This document shows positions 18,355-26,818 of a stretch of 64,000 bases of DNA, piece after piece (position 1 is the first letter of the stretch; every line of letters starts with the position of its first letter). Made by a program: the position numbers and the translations under genes. The notes under the pieces were generated by a model. It was not told the origin of the DNA and did not search any database. It saw only the letters and a program-made list of their open reading frames with translations. This stretch comes from Maribacter caenipelagi (GTDB taxonomy: Bacteria > Bacteroidota > Bacteroidia > Flavobacteriales > Flavobacteriaceae). Location: the NCBI RefSeq assembly GCF_004364175.1, contig NZ_SNZW01000015.1, positions 62,001-126,000 on the forward strand, given 5' to 3'.

Positions 18355-19008
18355 TTATAGCTTTTCGCCATATGCTAAATCTCCGGCATCGCCAATACCT
18401 GGTAGAATATATCCGCGGGCATTCAATTCTGGATCTATTGCAGCGATCCATAAATGTGTTTGCTCTGGAAAGATTTTTTCAACAAAGTCAATGCCTTGCT
18501 TTGATCCTATAACAGAAACAATATGAATTTGTTTGGGTTTGCCATGTTCTTTTAAGGCTTTTAAAACATTTTCTAAAGTTTTACCTGTTGCCAGCATTGG
18601 ATCTGAAAGTACTAAAATCTTACCTTCTAAAGATGGTGCTGCAAAGTAGTTGACGATGACCTCAAAATCATCTTTGTTGTCTTCATGTTTTCTAAATGCG
18701 GATATGAATCCGTTTTCTGCAGTATCAAAATAATTTAAGAGTCCTTGATGCAAAGGTAAACCTGCTCTTAAGATAGAACATATAACCACTTGATCTTGAA
18801 TTAAATCCATAGACTTAACTCCAAGCGGAGTTTCTACATTTTTAGAGCTGTATGAAAGAGTCCTACTAAATTCATAACCTAAAACCTCCCCTATTCTTTC
18901 TATATTTCTACGAAAACGCATAGCATCTTTTTGAATCTGTGAGTCTCGTATTTCTGAAATAAACTGATTGAGAATTGAATTTTCGTCTCCTAAATTATGA
19001 ATGGTCAT
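18355..19008 (-). CDS. upp: Uracil phosphoribosyltransferase
   Basis: A 217-residue enzyme that makes UMP from uracil and PRPP (pyrimidine salvage, cytosol). It has the PRPP-binding loop LVLSDPMLATGKT and the C-terminal uracil-binding segment GYILPGIGDAGDLAYG, both typical of Upp. Length fits the family. It is convergent with the P-type ATPase gene with zero spacing. No FNR-type operator lies in its 107-bp upstream gap, so it is probably regulated separately from its neighbours. Confidence 0.95.
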   Translation of the reverse strand: MTIHNLGDENSILNQFISEIRDSQIQKDAMRFRRNIERIGEVLGYEFSRTLSYSSKNVETPLGVKSMDLIQDQVVICSILRAGLPLHQGLLNYFDTAENGFISAFRKHEDNKDDFEVIVNYFAAPSLEGKILVLSDPMLATGKTLENVLKALKEHGKPKQIHIVSVIGSKQGIDFVEKIFPEQTHLWIAAIDPELNARGYILPGIGDAGDLAYGEKL

Positions 19009-19115
19009 TTATACTAGTTTTATTTTCTAAGGTACTGCTTTCAAAAATAAAACTTGAAATTATAAAGGTTGTCATTTACAAAATCAAGTTTTACAAAAAA
19101 ATATTCTATTACAAA

Positions 19116-19877
19116 TTATGCATTTACCATACCTCCATCAACAACATGTGTACAACCTGTAATGAATTTACTTTCATCTGAAGCTAAAAACAAGGCAAGT
19201 TCACCTATTTCTTTTGAGGTAGCGTAACGATCAAAAGGAACTGTCGCTATAAAACTATCTTTAACCTCATGAGGACTATCTGGTGACATATCTCTTTCTA
19301 TTCTACGCATCATTTCATTGTCAACAGGACCGGGATGTATGGTATTTACACGAATTTTTCGAGCTGCGTTCTCTATGGCTGCAACTTTCATTATCCCAAC
19401 AACGGCATGCTTTGTAGCAACATATGCTCCCAACCCCGCAAAACCTTTTAAGCCTGCAACCGATGAAGTAATGATGACACTACCACCAGCTTCCATCTTC
19501 GGAAGAAGATATTGACAACCCAACCATACCCCTTTCAAGTTTACCGCTATTACTTTATCGAAAATATCTTCTGGGTAATCTGAAATAGGACTTGATATAC
19601 CCTCTATACCGGCATTGGCAAAGAAGATATCTATTTTGTCAAAAGTCTTTAAGGTATGATTTAAAAACTTTATGGTATCCTCTTTCTTTGAAACATCGGC
19701 TTGAAAAAAAGATATATTCTTGTCATTAAATTTAGTGCGGGCTTTATCAATGGCTTCTGCATCAATATCAACTAAAACAACCTTTGCCCCTTGTTCTAAA
19801 AAAAGGTGGGCCGTTGCAAGACCAATTCCTCCGGTTCCTCCGGTAATAACTGCAACTTTATTTTCTAATCTTTTCAT
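19116..19877 (-). CDS. Short-chain dehydrogenase/reductase
   Basis: A 253-residue classical SDR: cofactor motif TGGTGGIGLA near residue 12, the NAG motif in FFANAGIEG, catalytic Ser in IITSSVAG and YxxxK in GAYVATKHAV. The acidic residue after the second strand (LVDID) indicates preference for NAD(H). C-terminal GCTHVVDGGMVNA is typical of FabG/glucose dehydrogenase-like SDRs; the substrate is unknown. It is transcribed on the minus strand from a promoter with an FNR-type operator, divergent from the universal stress protein cluster. Confidence 0.9.
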   Translation of the reverse strand: MKRLENKVAVITGGTGGIGLATAHLFLEQGAKVVLVDIDAEAIDKARTKFNDKNISFFQADVSKKEDTIKFLNHTLKTFDKIDIFFANAGIEGISSPISDYPEDIFDKVIAVNLKGVWLGCQYLLPKMEAGGSVIITSSVAGLKGFAGLGAYVATKHAVVGIMKVAAIENAARKIRVNTIHPGPVDNEMMRRIERDMSPDSPHEVKDSFIATVPFDRYATSKEIGELALFLASDESKFITGCTHVVDGGMVNA

Positions 19878-19923
19878 AGCTCGATATTTTACTGTTTTTA
19901 GATCCTATATTTAAAATGCTTTA

Positions 19924-19966
19924 CGAATGTACGCTCAGTAAAAAACAATGGCTATGACGAATATCA
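19924..19966 (-). promoter_or_regulatory. FNR-type class II promoter module, unit 3 (SDR gene)
   Basis: Operator TGACGAATATCA (19955-19966) lies upstream on the minus strand of a box reading TACATTCG (19931 down to 19924), with the same 29.5-bp spacing. The start codon is 47 bp further on. Confidence 0.7.
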
Positions 19967-20012
19967 GTATTGAAGGGTTTTAATGTGAGCTCAGTCAAAG
20001 AGATAGACCAAA

Positions 20013-20053
20013 AAACACCTCTTATTGGTCAAATAACCAAAACTGAAGTGTTT
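20013..20053. other. Imperfect hairpin in the SDR/Usp intergenic region
   Basis: An outer AAACAC.TC / GA.GTGTTT stem and an inner TTGGT/ACCAA stem form a 41-bp imperfect palindrome, with an A-run on its left (a T-run on the minus strand). It could stop leftward transcription or be a binding site. The rest of the 316-bp gap holds the two promoter modules listed. Confidence 0.4.
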
Positions 20054-20129
20054 AATCTACAATTCACCTATATACGATGTCTTTACTTCAAGATTTAACC
20101 AGATATACAGCTTTTGTCTATTTACCGCA

Positions 20130-20172
20130 TGATAATTATCATAGGATTTTTTTACATGGTCTAATACTTTTA
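20130..20172 (+). promoter_or_regulatory. FNR-type class II promoter module, unit 4 (first Usp operon)
   Basis: Operator TGATAATTATCA (20130-20141) is part of the perfect palindrome ATGATAATTATCAT. The box TACTTTTA (20165-20172) begins 29.5 bp from its centre. The ATG follows at 20194. Confidence 0.8.
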
Positions 20173-20193
20173 GAGTGATTAAAAAGATAAGCC

Positions 20194-21039
20194 ATGAAAA
20201 ATATTCTCATACCTACTGACTTTTCAGAAAATGCAGACCACGCTATATCATACGCCCTAAATGTATTTAAATGTGAGCGTTCCAATTTTTTCTTTGTGCA
20301 TGCATATGCAGATGAAGTATATGGTCCTTATCATAATGTGGATAAAGAAACTTTTGATAAACAAAAGAATAGTATTGCCAAAGATTCTGAGAATAAATTA
20401 AACAAGCTTATAACAGATACACAAACAAAAACTCATAATCCGCTACACACATACGAAGCTGTATCCTCATTTGAATCTTTAGTAGATGCCATTAATGACT
20501 TTGCAGACTCAAAAAATATTGATTTGATAATAATGGGCACCAAGGGTAAAACCGCTAATTCTAAAATTACTTTTGGCAGCAACACGGTACAAGTTTTTAA
20601 ATATGTAAAATGTCCGGTTTTAGCAGTTCCTGACCAATATGACTACAATCAGCCAAAAAAAATACTTTTTCCAAGCAACTATATGCTTCCCTATAAACGT
20701 CGAGAATTGAAACTGCTAGATAATATGGCTGCAGAATTCAAGGCAGAAATTCATAGTCTATATATTTCTGATTTTGAAGATTTGAGCCTTAGACAATTGG
20801 ATAACAAAAAATTCTTGGAAGAATCTTTACCTAATGCTAGATTATCATTTGTTAGAACAGGTGTTGAAAATAGGTCTAAAGCAATAACAACTTACTTCAA
20901 TGAGAACAAAATGGATCTTCTGGTCATGGTAAATTCAAGACACTCTTTTTTAGAAGATATGCTTTACCGGTCTACCATTGATGAAATTGGTCTTTCACCT
21001 ACCATTCCGTTTTTGGTAATGCAAAATCTACCTCGCTAA
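20194..21039 (+). CDS. Universal stress protein 1 (tandem UspA)
   Basis: A 281-residue protein of two fused Usp domains. The N-terminal domain begins MKNILIPTDFSENA and has the ATP-binding signature GTKGKT...FGSNT (G-x2-G-x9-GS). The C-terminal domain is degenerate and lacks that signature. Usp proteins bind ATP or dimerise and support survival during growth arrest or low oxygen. It is the first gene of a three-gene run with the two following Usp genes (gaps 16 and 32 bp), driven by the palindromic FNR-type promoter at 20130. Confidence 0.93.
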   Translation: MKNILIPTDFSENADHAISYALNVFKCERSNFFFVHAYADEVYGPYHNVDKETFDKQKNSIAKDSENKLNKLITDTQTKTHNPLHTYEAVSSFESLVDAINDFADSKNIDLIIMGTKGKTANSKITFGSNTVQVFKYVKCPVLAVPDQYDYNQPKKILFPSNYMLPYKRRELKLLDNMAAEFKAEIHSLYISDFEDLSLRQLDNKKFLEESLPNARLSFVRTGVENRSKAITTYFNENKMDLLVMVNSRHSFLEDMLYRSTIDEIGLSPTIPFLVMQNLPR

Positions 21040-21055
21040 CTAAAATCACTGTACC

Positions 21056-21898
21056 ATGAAGAAAATATTGATTACTACAGATTTCTCAGAAAATGCCTGG
21101 AACGCCATTTTTACGGCATTAAAAATTTATGCAGAAGTAGATTGTCAATTTTATTTACTGCATGCCTATGAACCTTCCCCATTAAATTTAATGGGCTCTA
21201 AAAGTCAACAAAGACTTGGTGTAATCTATGATTCGCTTTCAAAATATTCGGTACAAGAGCTAGAAGAGGTGCTTTCATATCTTAAAATAAATCATAAAAA
21301 CACAAAACATCATTTTACTACACTTTCTAAACCAGGAAACATTGAAGATTCTGTAGCATCGGCCATAAACGAAAATGATATCGACTTATTGATCATGGGT
21401 ACACAAGGTGCAACCGGTGCCAAAGAAGTTTTCTTAGGCAGTAATACGGTAAAAGTATTGAACCAAATAAAAAATATTCCAATTCTTGTAGTACCTACAG
21501 GTTACAATTTTCAAAGTTTGAAATCCATACTTTTCGCCACTGATTTTAGTGATTCTTACAAGAAAAATCTATTTGATCCCATTATTGAACTTAGCAAAAT
21601 TTGGAATGCCGGCATTGAAGTAGTTCATGTAGCCATAGAGTTTAATTTGAACGATAACCAAGATGCCCATAAAGAAGTATTAAAAGAACGTTTATCTGGG
21701 TTCGATATTAAATTTAAGAATATAACTTTTGAAAATAATATTTCTAAGAGTATTGACATTTATGCCAAAGACAAAGAGTCTAGCTTCTTAAGCATTCTAA
21801 GACATCAGCATACTTTTTGGGAGAAAGTAATTGGTGAAGCAGTCGTAAAAAAGGTAGCATTTCACTCTAAGATACCGGTCTTATTTTTACCTCAATAA
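21056..21898 (+). CDS. Universal stress protein 2
   Basis: A 280-residue two-domain Usp. The first domain starts MKKILITTDFSENAWNA and carries GTQGATGAKEVFLGSNT. The second begins near residue 150 (ILFATDFSDSYKKN) and has lost the glycine signature, ending RHQHTFWEKVIGEAVVKKVAFHSKIPVLFLPQ. It follows Usp 1 by 16 bp, which implies cotranscription. Its HxxxxW/F-x-E/R tail segment is shared by the whole array, showing descent by tandem duplication. Confidence 0.92.
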   Translation: MKKILITTDFSENAWNAIFTALKIYAEVDCQFYLLHAYEPSPLNLMGSKSQQRLGVIYDSLSKYSVQELEEVLSYLKINHKNTKHHFTTLSKPGNIEDSVASAINENDIDLLIMGTQGATGAKEVFLGSNTVKVLNQIKNIPILVVPTGYNFQSLKSILFATDFSDSYKKNLFDPIIELSKIWNAGIEVVHVAIEFNLNDNQDAHKEVLKERLSGFDIKFKNITFENNISKSIDIYAKDKESSFLSILRHQHTFWEKVIGEAVVKKVAFHSKIPVLFLPQ

Positions 21899-21930
21899 CA
21901 TTACACTATTCTAATAATTAAACTATTCTA

Positions 21931-22770
21931 ATGAAAAATATATTAATACCTACAGATTTCTCAGATAATGCATGGAATGCATTAGTATATGGTATTTCTT
22001 TCTTTAAAAAGACACATTGTACCTTTCATATTGTACACATAAATTCTATTAACACCAATGCGAGTGGAGAAGCTGCCATGTATGTCTCTCCAGATATTTT
22101 AGAAAAAACGATACTAGCAGAAAGTAAAGAAAAACTTAAGGCTCTTAGTAAAAAAATAGAACAGCTACCGTTAAACGTTAAGCACGAATTTCACTTTAAA
22201 GCTATTTATGGCTTTTTCACAGATCAGCTTAAAGAGTTCGTCAAGAATAAGAGCATTGAACTTATAATTATGGGAACAAAAGGAGCTTCTGGTCTTAAAT
22301 CTGTGTCTATAGGTAGTAACACCGGTAATGTTATAACAAAAGTACCTTGCACGTTATTGGCCGTACCTGAAGACGCTACTTATGAAAAAATATCAGAAAT
22401 AGGCTTTCCGTCTGATTTAAATTTATTCTATGATGTAAAAATACTAGACACCATTAAGGATATTATACTACTAAAAAAATCTGCTCTACGATTATTATAT
22501 GTTTCTAGTAAAGGGGAAGAACTAAATGCCAATCAAATAAAAATTAAAAATTTATTACTTGATTATTATAAAGAAAACGAATGCACATTTCATGAAGTTA
22601 CAGGAAAAAACCTAGATGAATCCGTTCAATGTTTTACAGAAAGTAGAGATCTAGATATGCTGATAATGGTCGCCAAAAACCTTAATTTTTTAGAGCGTAT
22701 TCTGTTTAGACCTACTGTCGAGAAAATTAGCTATCATACAAAAGTGCCATTTTTGGTCATTCATGAATAA
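21931..22770 (+). CDS. Universal stress protein 3
   Basis: A 279-residue two-domain Usp. The N-terminal domain MKNILIPTDFSDNAWNA has the ATP loop GTKGASGLKSVSIGSNT. The C-terminal half is degenerate (IGFPSDLNLFYD) and ends in the array-type tail NLNFLERILFRPTVEKISYHTKVPFLVIHE. It is the last gene of the first Usp run; the next gene on this side, thioredoxin, is convergent. Confidence 0.92.
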   Translation: MKNILIPTDFSDNAWNALVYGISFFKKTHCTFHIVHINSINTNASGEAAMYVSPDILEKTILAESKEKLKALSKKIEQLPLNVKHEFHFKAIYGFFTDQLKEFVKNKSIELIIMGTKGASGLKSVSIGSNTGNVITKVPCTLLAVPEDATYEKISEIGFPSDLNLFYDVKILDTIKDIILLKKSALRLLYVSSKGEELNANQIKIKNLLLDYYKENECTFHEVTGKNLDESVQCFTESRDLDMLIMVAKNLNFLERILFRPTVEKISYHTKVPFLVIHE

Positions 22771-22802
22771 TATTTAAAAGTCAATTAAAATTGATTATTG
22801 TC

Positions 22803-23102
22803 TTAAATATGCTCTTTTATGACTGTTCTTATATCTTCGATCGGCATTACACCGGTATGCCTCCAAAGAGGCGTACCGTTTTTAAAAAGTATTAAAGTCG
22901 GCACCCCTTTAATTTTATATCTTTTAACTATACCTAGTTTCACCTCTACATCTATTTCAATGCTTTTTATTGCTTCTCCAAACTCCTCTATTACCTGTTC
23001 TATTACAGGCCTCAATAATTTGCAGGGTGCACACCATGGCGCATAAAAATAAACCAATGTAGGAGTATCTGACGCTATGCTCTTTTTAAATTTCTTCTTC
23101 AT
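22803..23102 (-). CDS. Thioredoxin
   Basis: A 99-residue thioredoxin-fold protein with the redox motif W23-CAPC-27, the buried Asp replaced as usual in short forms by neighbouring acidic residues, and the cis-Pro loop in IKGVPTLILFKNG. It has no signal peptide, so it is a cytosolic disulfide reductant. It lies inside the Usp array on the opposite strand. The FNR-type operator at 23152 is at mirror distance from a weak minus-strand box (TATTCTTA, 23128 down to 23121), so it may share the operator with the divergent Usp 4. Confidence 0.9.
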   Translation of the reverse strand: MKKKFKKSIASDTPTLVYFYAPWCAPCKLLRPVIEQVIEEFGEAIKSIEIDVEVKLGIVKRYKIKGVPTLILFKNGTPLWRHTGVMPIEDIRTVIKEHI

Positions 23103-23151
23103 AGATATGCTTTTATTACTTAAGAATAATAAATAATTAATAGAACCGAGA

Positions 23152-23194
23152 TGACGAATGTCATACTATTTATTACTCAGCGTACTTAATTTTA
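23152..23194 (+). promoter_or_regulatory. FNR-type class II promoter module, unit 5 (Usp 4, possibly thioredoxin too)
   Basis: Operator TGACGAATGTCA (23152-23163; ATGAC/GTCAT arms) precedes the box TAATTTTA (23187-23194) at 29.5 bp. Both lie inside the longest possible Usp 4 reading frame, which argues that translation starts at 23215, not 23158. Confidence 0.78.
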
Positions 23195-23214
23195 AAGTAT
23201 CAAATTATAGTATT

Positions 23215-24048
23215 ATGACCCGTATTCTACTACCCACAGATTTTTCTGAAAACTCTTTTACAGCAATAAGTTACGCACTTAAATTGTACAAAGATTTAAA
23301 ATGTACCTATTATCTATTAAACAGTTATATGCCACCCGTATACCATACAGAATATTTGATGGGGAGTCCGGCGCAAATAGGTCTTGGAGATATTGTACAG
23401 CAAAACTCGCAAGACAATCTTAAAAACCTCAAAGAGCAATTATTAAAAGAATTTGATAATCCTTTACATACCTTTATTACCCATTCTGCATTAAATGTTC
23501 TTTCTAGCGAGGTAAGCAGAACGGTAGAGGCTGAAGATATAGATATCGTTGTTATGGGTACCCAGGGCGCTACCGGTGCTAAAGAAATATTATTGGGCAC
23601 CAATACGGTACATGTCATTAAGAATTCTAAATGCCCCGTTTTGGTGATTCCTTCAAAATTTGAATATGAAACTCCAGAGCAAATACTTTTTCCGAATGAT
23701 TTTGAAGTATCACTAGATAAAAACAGCTTGTCTCAGCTTTTAAAAATTGTAAATTCTCATGTATCTCAAGTTAACGTAATGCATGTTTATACAGGCGATG
23801 TCCTAACCCCTGTTCAACAAAAAAATAAAGAAAAATTAGCCCAGGTATTATCAAAAAATGGATTTTTTCACGAAGTATCCAGCAATGAAATTATCGCAGC
23901 AATCAATGATTTTCAGGTAAAACAAAAAATAAACATGTTGGTTATGGTACAAAATAAACACACCTTTTTAGAACGTTTGTTCATTGAACCTGTAATCAAG
24001 AAAATTGGCTTTCACGTTACTGTTCCATTCTTAGTAATTCCACAATAA
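23215..24048 (+). CDS. Universal stress protein 4
   Basis: A 277-residue two-domain Usp starting MTRILLPTDFSENSF. The open frame extends 19 codons upstream to 23158, but that part has no Usp similarity and contains the promoter, so 23215 is the chosen start. The first domain has GTQGATGAKEILLGTNT. The C-terminal domain is degenerate and ends in the array tail KHTFLERLFIEPVIKKIGFHVTVPFLVIPQ. Usp 5 follows after 4 bp, so the two are cotranscribed. Confidence 0.92.
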   Translation: MTRILLPTDFSENSFTAISYALKLYKDLKCTYYLLNSYMPPVYHTEYLMGSPAQIGLGDIVQQNSQDNLKNLKEQLLKEFDNPLHTFITHSALNVLSSEVSRTVEAEDIDIVVMGTQGATGAKEILLGTNTVHVIKNSKCPVLVIPSKFEYETPEQILFPNDFEVSLDKNSLSQLLKIVNSHVSQVNVMHVYTGDVLTPVQQKNKEKLAQVLSKNGFFHEVSSNEIIAAINDFQVKQKINMLVMVQNKHTFLERLFIEPVIKKIGFHVTVPFLVIPQ

Positions 24049-24052
24049 AATT

Positions 24053-24901
24053 ATGAATATCAAAAATATATTAGTCGCTACAGATTTTTCGAATGAAGCT
24101 TATAATGCGCTCTATTATGCTACCCAAATTTTTGCGTCAAAGCAATGTACTTTTCACATAATACATGCATATGACGATATGATTGTAAATGCTAAGAATG
24201 TTTTATTCACAGGGCAGAAAGAGTTAGAAAAATTACAAACTACATCTCAAGATAACTTGACCAAAACTGTACACAAAATAGTACTTGACACGGGAAACAA
24301 ATTACATAAATTCAATACTATTTCTGTTAAAGGTAGTTTGCCATCGGTCATTTCAAAAACTATTGAGAGCCATGAAATAGACCTCGTAGTTTTGGGAAAT
24401 AAAGGTAAAACAGGTGCCAAAGAGTTATTTATGGGCAGTAACACAATTCAAATTGCTAATACCATTACCACATGCCCCATACTGGCCATACCAAAAGAGA
24501 TTGCCTTTAAACCAATAGAAGAAATAGCTTTTGTGACCGACTATAAAAAAGGGTGTACAAAATCAACAATTTCAATGTTATTGAATATTGCCAATATAAC
24601 AGATGCATCTATAGCGGTTCTGCATATTAATGAAGAAGAAATAATGACACCTAAACAGGTATCCAATCAAAAACTATTAGATAAATGTTTAGTGCAAACG
24701 CCGCATAGTTATGATGAAATTTGGAACTATGCCGATAAAGCTAATGTCATTCAAGATTTTATAGCTGAAAGAGAAATCAACATGTTGGCAATGTCATACC
24801 ATAGAAGAAAATTCTTTGAGCGTTTTTTACATGAACCAGTAATTATGGACTTGAGTATTTATGCAACAATTCCGTTTCTAATTCTACCAGTACAGGACTG
24901 A
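24053..24901 (+). CDS. Universal stress protein 5
   Basis: A 282-residue two-domain Usp. The N-terminal domain MNIKNILVATDFSNEAYNA has GNKGKTGAKELFMGSNT. The degenerate second half ends RRKFFERFLHEPVIMDLSIYATIPFLILPVQD. Its TGA stop codon overlaps the first bases of the FNR-type operator that drives Usp 6. Confidence 0.92.
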   Translation: MNIKNILVATDFSNEAYNALYYATQIFASKQCTFHIIHAYDDMIVNAKNVLFTGQKELEKLQTTSQDNLTKTVHKIVLDTGNKLHKFNTISVKGSLPSVISKTIESHEIDLVVLGNKGKTGAKELFMGSNTIQIANTITTCPILAIPKEIAFKPIEEIAFVTDYKKGCTKSTISMLLNIANITDASIAVLHINEEEIMTPKQVSNQKLLDKCLVQTPHSYDEIWNYADKANVIQDFIAEREINMLAMSYHRRKFFERFLHEPVIMDLSIYATIPFLILPVQD

Positions 24902-24941
24902 TATTTATCATAGTAATTCTATTGCCTAGACTATATATTTA
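24899..24941 (+). promoter_or_regulatory. FNR-type class II promoter module, unit 6 (Usp 6)
   Basis: Operator TGATATTTATCA (24899-24910) overlaps the Usp 5 stop codon. The box TATATTTA (24934-24941) starts 29.5 bp from the operator centre. This argues for the ATG at 24966 as start of Usp 6. Confidence 0.78.
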
Positions 24942-24965
24942 TTGAACAATCTAAATCATTTTATA

Positions 24966-25805
24966 ATGAACAAGCGTATTCTAATACCTACTGATTTTTC
25001 TAAAAACGCCTTAAACGCAATTCGCTATACAATTGATCTTTATGCCAAATTAAATTGCGATTTCTATTTTTTAAATGTTTTCAGTTTTGAAAAGTATACG
25101 ACCAATAGTTTAAATATACCCGAAGAAGGTAGTGCTGCATATGAACAAGCCAAAGAGGATTCTGAAAAAAACTTTGTAAAACTATTAGATACCTTGGCCT
25201 TACACCCTGAAAACCTGAAACATAATTATTATACCGAATCTACATCTAATTATCTATCAGAAGCCATTAAAAAACTGATTGCCGAAAAAGATATTGATCT
25301 AGTTGCAATGGGTACCAAGGGAGCTACAGGATCTAAAGGTGTTCTATTTGGCAGTAATACCGTAATGGCTATGGAAAAGATTAGAGAATGCCCTGTACTC
25401 GCTATACCTGAGCATGTTTCTTTTATGTCGCCGAAAGAAATTGTTTTTCCAACTGATTACAAAGATGTTTATAAGCGGTCAGAATTTAGATATCTCATTG
25501 AATTGGCTAAAATGCACAATGCCGAAATTGCCATTTTACATCTAGAAAAGAATAAAGAACTTACTGAAGCTCAATTAAGTAATAAAAAATTATTATCATC
25601 AATATTAAGTGAGACTGCACACCAATTTCACACACTTACCGAAAAGAATTTGGGTAAAGGTATTCAGACTTTTATTGAAAGTAGAGAAAGTGATATGGTG
25701 TCGTTTATTAACCGCAAGCATTTCTTTTTTGGTAATGTTTTCTCAAGACCGTTAATTAAAGAAATTGGCTATGATAGCGATGTACCAATTTTGGCATTAC
25801 ATTGA
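24966..25805 (+). CDS. Universal stress protein 6
   Basis: A 279-residue two-domain Usp starting MNKRILIPTDFSKNALNA. An upstream TTG at 24942 is in frame but sits directly against the promoter box, so it was rejected as the start. The first domain has GTKGATGSKGVLFGSNT. The second is degenerate (IVFPTDYKDVYKRSE) and ends KHFFFGNVFSRPLIKEIGYDSDVPILALH. It has its own promoter and is followed by a terminator. Confidence 0.92.
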   Translation: MNKRILIPTDFSKNALNAIRYTIDLYAKLNCDFYFLNVFSFEKYTTNSLNIPEEGSAAYEQAKEDSEKNFVKLLDTLALHPENLKHNYYTESTSNYLSEAIKKLIAEKDIDLVAMGTKGATGSKGVLFGSNTVMAMEKIRECPVLAIPEHVSFMSPKEIVFPTDYKDVYKRSEFRYLIELAKMHNAEIAILHLEKNKELTEAQLSNKKLLSSILSETAHQFHTLTEKNLGKGIQTFIESRESDMVSFINRKHFFFGNVFSRPLIKEIGYDSDVPILALH

Positions 25806-25870
25806 TTACTAGTTAGTATTACGATAAGACAATTTTTAGGCATTTTTAGTTGGTTGATGTCTAAAATTAG

Positions 25871-25907
25871 AACCGTCAACGAAATGTATTCTTTGGCGGT
25901 TTTTTTA
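25871..25907 (+). terminator. Terminator abutting the MscS start codon
   Basis: AACCGTCAA (25871-25879) pairs with TTGGCGGTT (25893-25901) with one wobble, followed by a T-run. It ends the Usp 6 transcript but lies only about 10 bp before the MscS ATG at 25918. Confidence 0.8.
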
Positions 25908-25917
25908 AATATAATAT

Positions 25918-26817
25918 ATGGATACATTTTCGACCTTATTAGAAAATACAACACTCATCAAGATTGTTAAACTAGTTGCTTGGATACTATTTATAGTCTT
26001 TATCATAAGTTTTATAAGAAAAACTCTTAAAAAAAGAATTGAAGATATTTCTATTAGGTACAAAGCACAAAAAGGTGTTGAAATTTTGGGTTATGTGCTT
26101 ATAATCTTCTTGGTGTTAATGGCCTTTACTGTTGATAGCGTAAAAGATTATACCATAATTATTGGCTTGTTTACCGCAGGTATCACCTTTACACTTCAAG
26201 AGCTGATTCTAAGTATTGCGGGGTCGTTCTATATTTTTTTTGTTCGTGTATATAAACCTGGTGATCGAATTGAAATCAACAACATAAAGGGAGATGTTAT
26301 AGATATTGATAGTATTTATACCACAATTATGGAAATGGGAGAATGGATAAGTAGCGACAACTATTCTGGTAGGATTGTAAAAATTAGTAACGCCTTTGTA
26401 TTTAAGGGTCCTATAAAAAATTATTCGATGGATTTTCCCTTTGTTTGGGATGAACTCAACATTCTAATTACATATGGTTCTGATACCGAACTTGCCAAGA
26501 ATATTATGCTTAATACAGCTAATGAGCTATTATCTGATTATACCGAAAAATCTAAAGCCAAATGGCATCAAATGGTTGCCCGCTATTATATTGAAGATGC
26601 AACAATAGAGCCAACTATAGCTATTAACCTAACCGATAATTGGATTCAGTTGAACCTACGCTATATCACCGATTACAAAAAAAGAAGAAATACCAAACAC
26701 GCACTATTTCAACATATAGAACAGACTATTTCAAAGACAGACGGCAAGGTTACTTTAGCGTCTACAACATTACAATTACTAGAAGTACCACCACTTAATG
26801 TTAATCTAAAAAAGTAA
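25918..26817 (+). CDS. MscS-family mechanosensitive channel
   Basis: A 299-residue protein with three N-terminal spans (about 13-33, 55-75, 80-110) and the MscS pore/beta-domain signature: FTLQELILSIAGSFYIFFVRVYKPGDRIEINNIKGDVIDI. MscS channels release solutes when turgor rises. It is the first of three tightly linked genes (the next two start 1 bp apart from the preceding stops) with an ATP-cone nuclease-like protein and a beta-CASP RNase. No promoter box of the FNR-type module lies before it. Expression may depend on read-through of the terminator at 25871. Confidence 0.92.
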   Translation: MDTFSTLLENTTLIKIVKLVAWILFIVFIISFIRKTLKKRIEDISIRYKAQKGVEILGYVLIIFLVLMAFTVDSVKDYTIIIGLFTAGITFTLQELILSIAGSFYIFFVRVYKPGDRIEINNIKGDVIDIDSIYTTIMEMGEWISSDNYSGRIVKISNAFVFKGPIKNYSMDFPFVWDELNILITYGSDTELAKNIMLNTANELLSDYTEKSKAKWHQMVARYYIEDATIEPTIAINLTDNWIQLNLRYITDYKKRRNTKHALFQHIEQTISKTDGKVTLASTTLQLLEVPPLNVNLKK

Positions 26818-26818
26818 T

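Noticed and set aside
22780-22795. TCAATT/AATTGA palindrome between Usp 3 and thioredoxin as a terminator
   Set aside because: The stem is only 6 bp, A/T-only in its core, with almost no loop and no T-run; too weak to call.
23158-23214. N-terminal extension of Usp 4
   Set aside because: It would place the operator and the -7 box inside the coding region and has no Usp similarity; the start at 23215 is preferred.
24942-24965. TTG start for Usp 6
   Set aside because: It lies directly next to the promoter box; the ATG at 24966 matches the start of the other Usp proteins.
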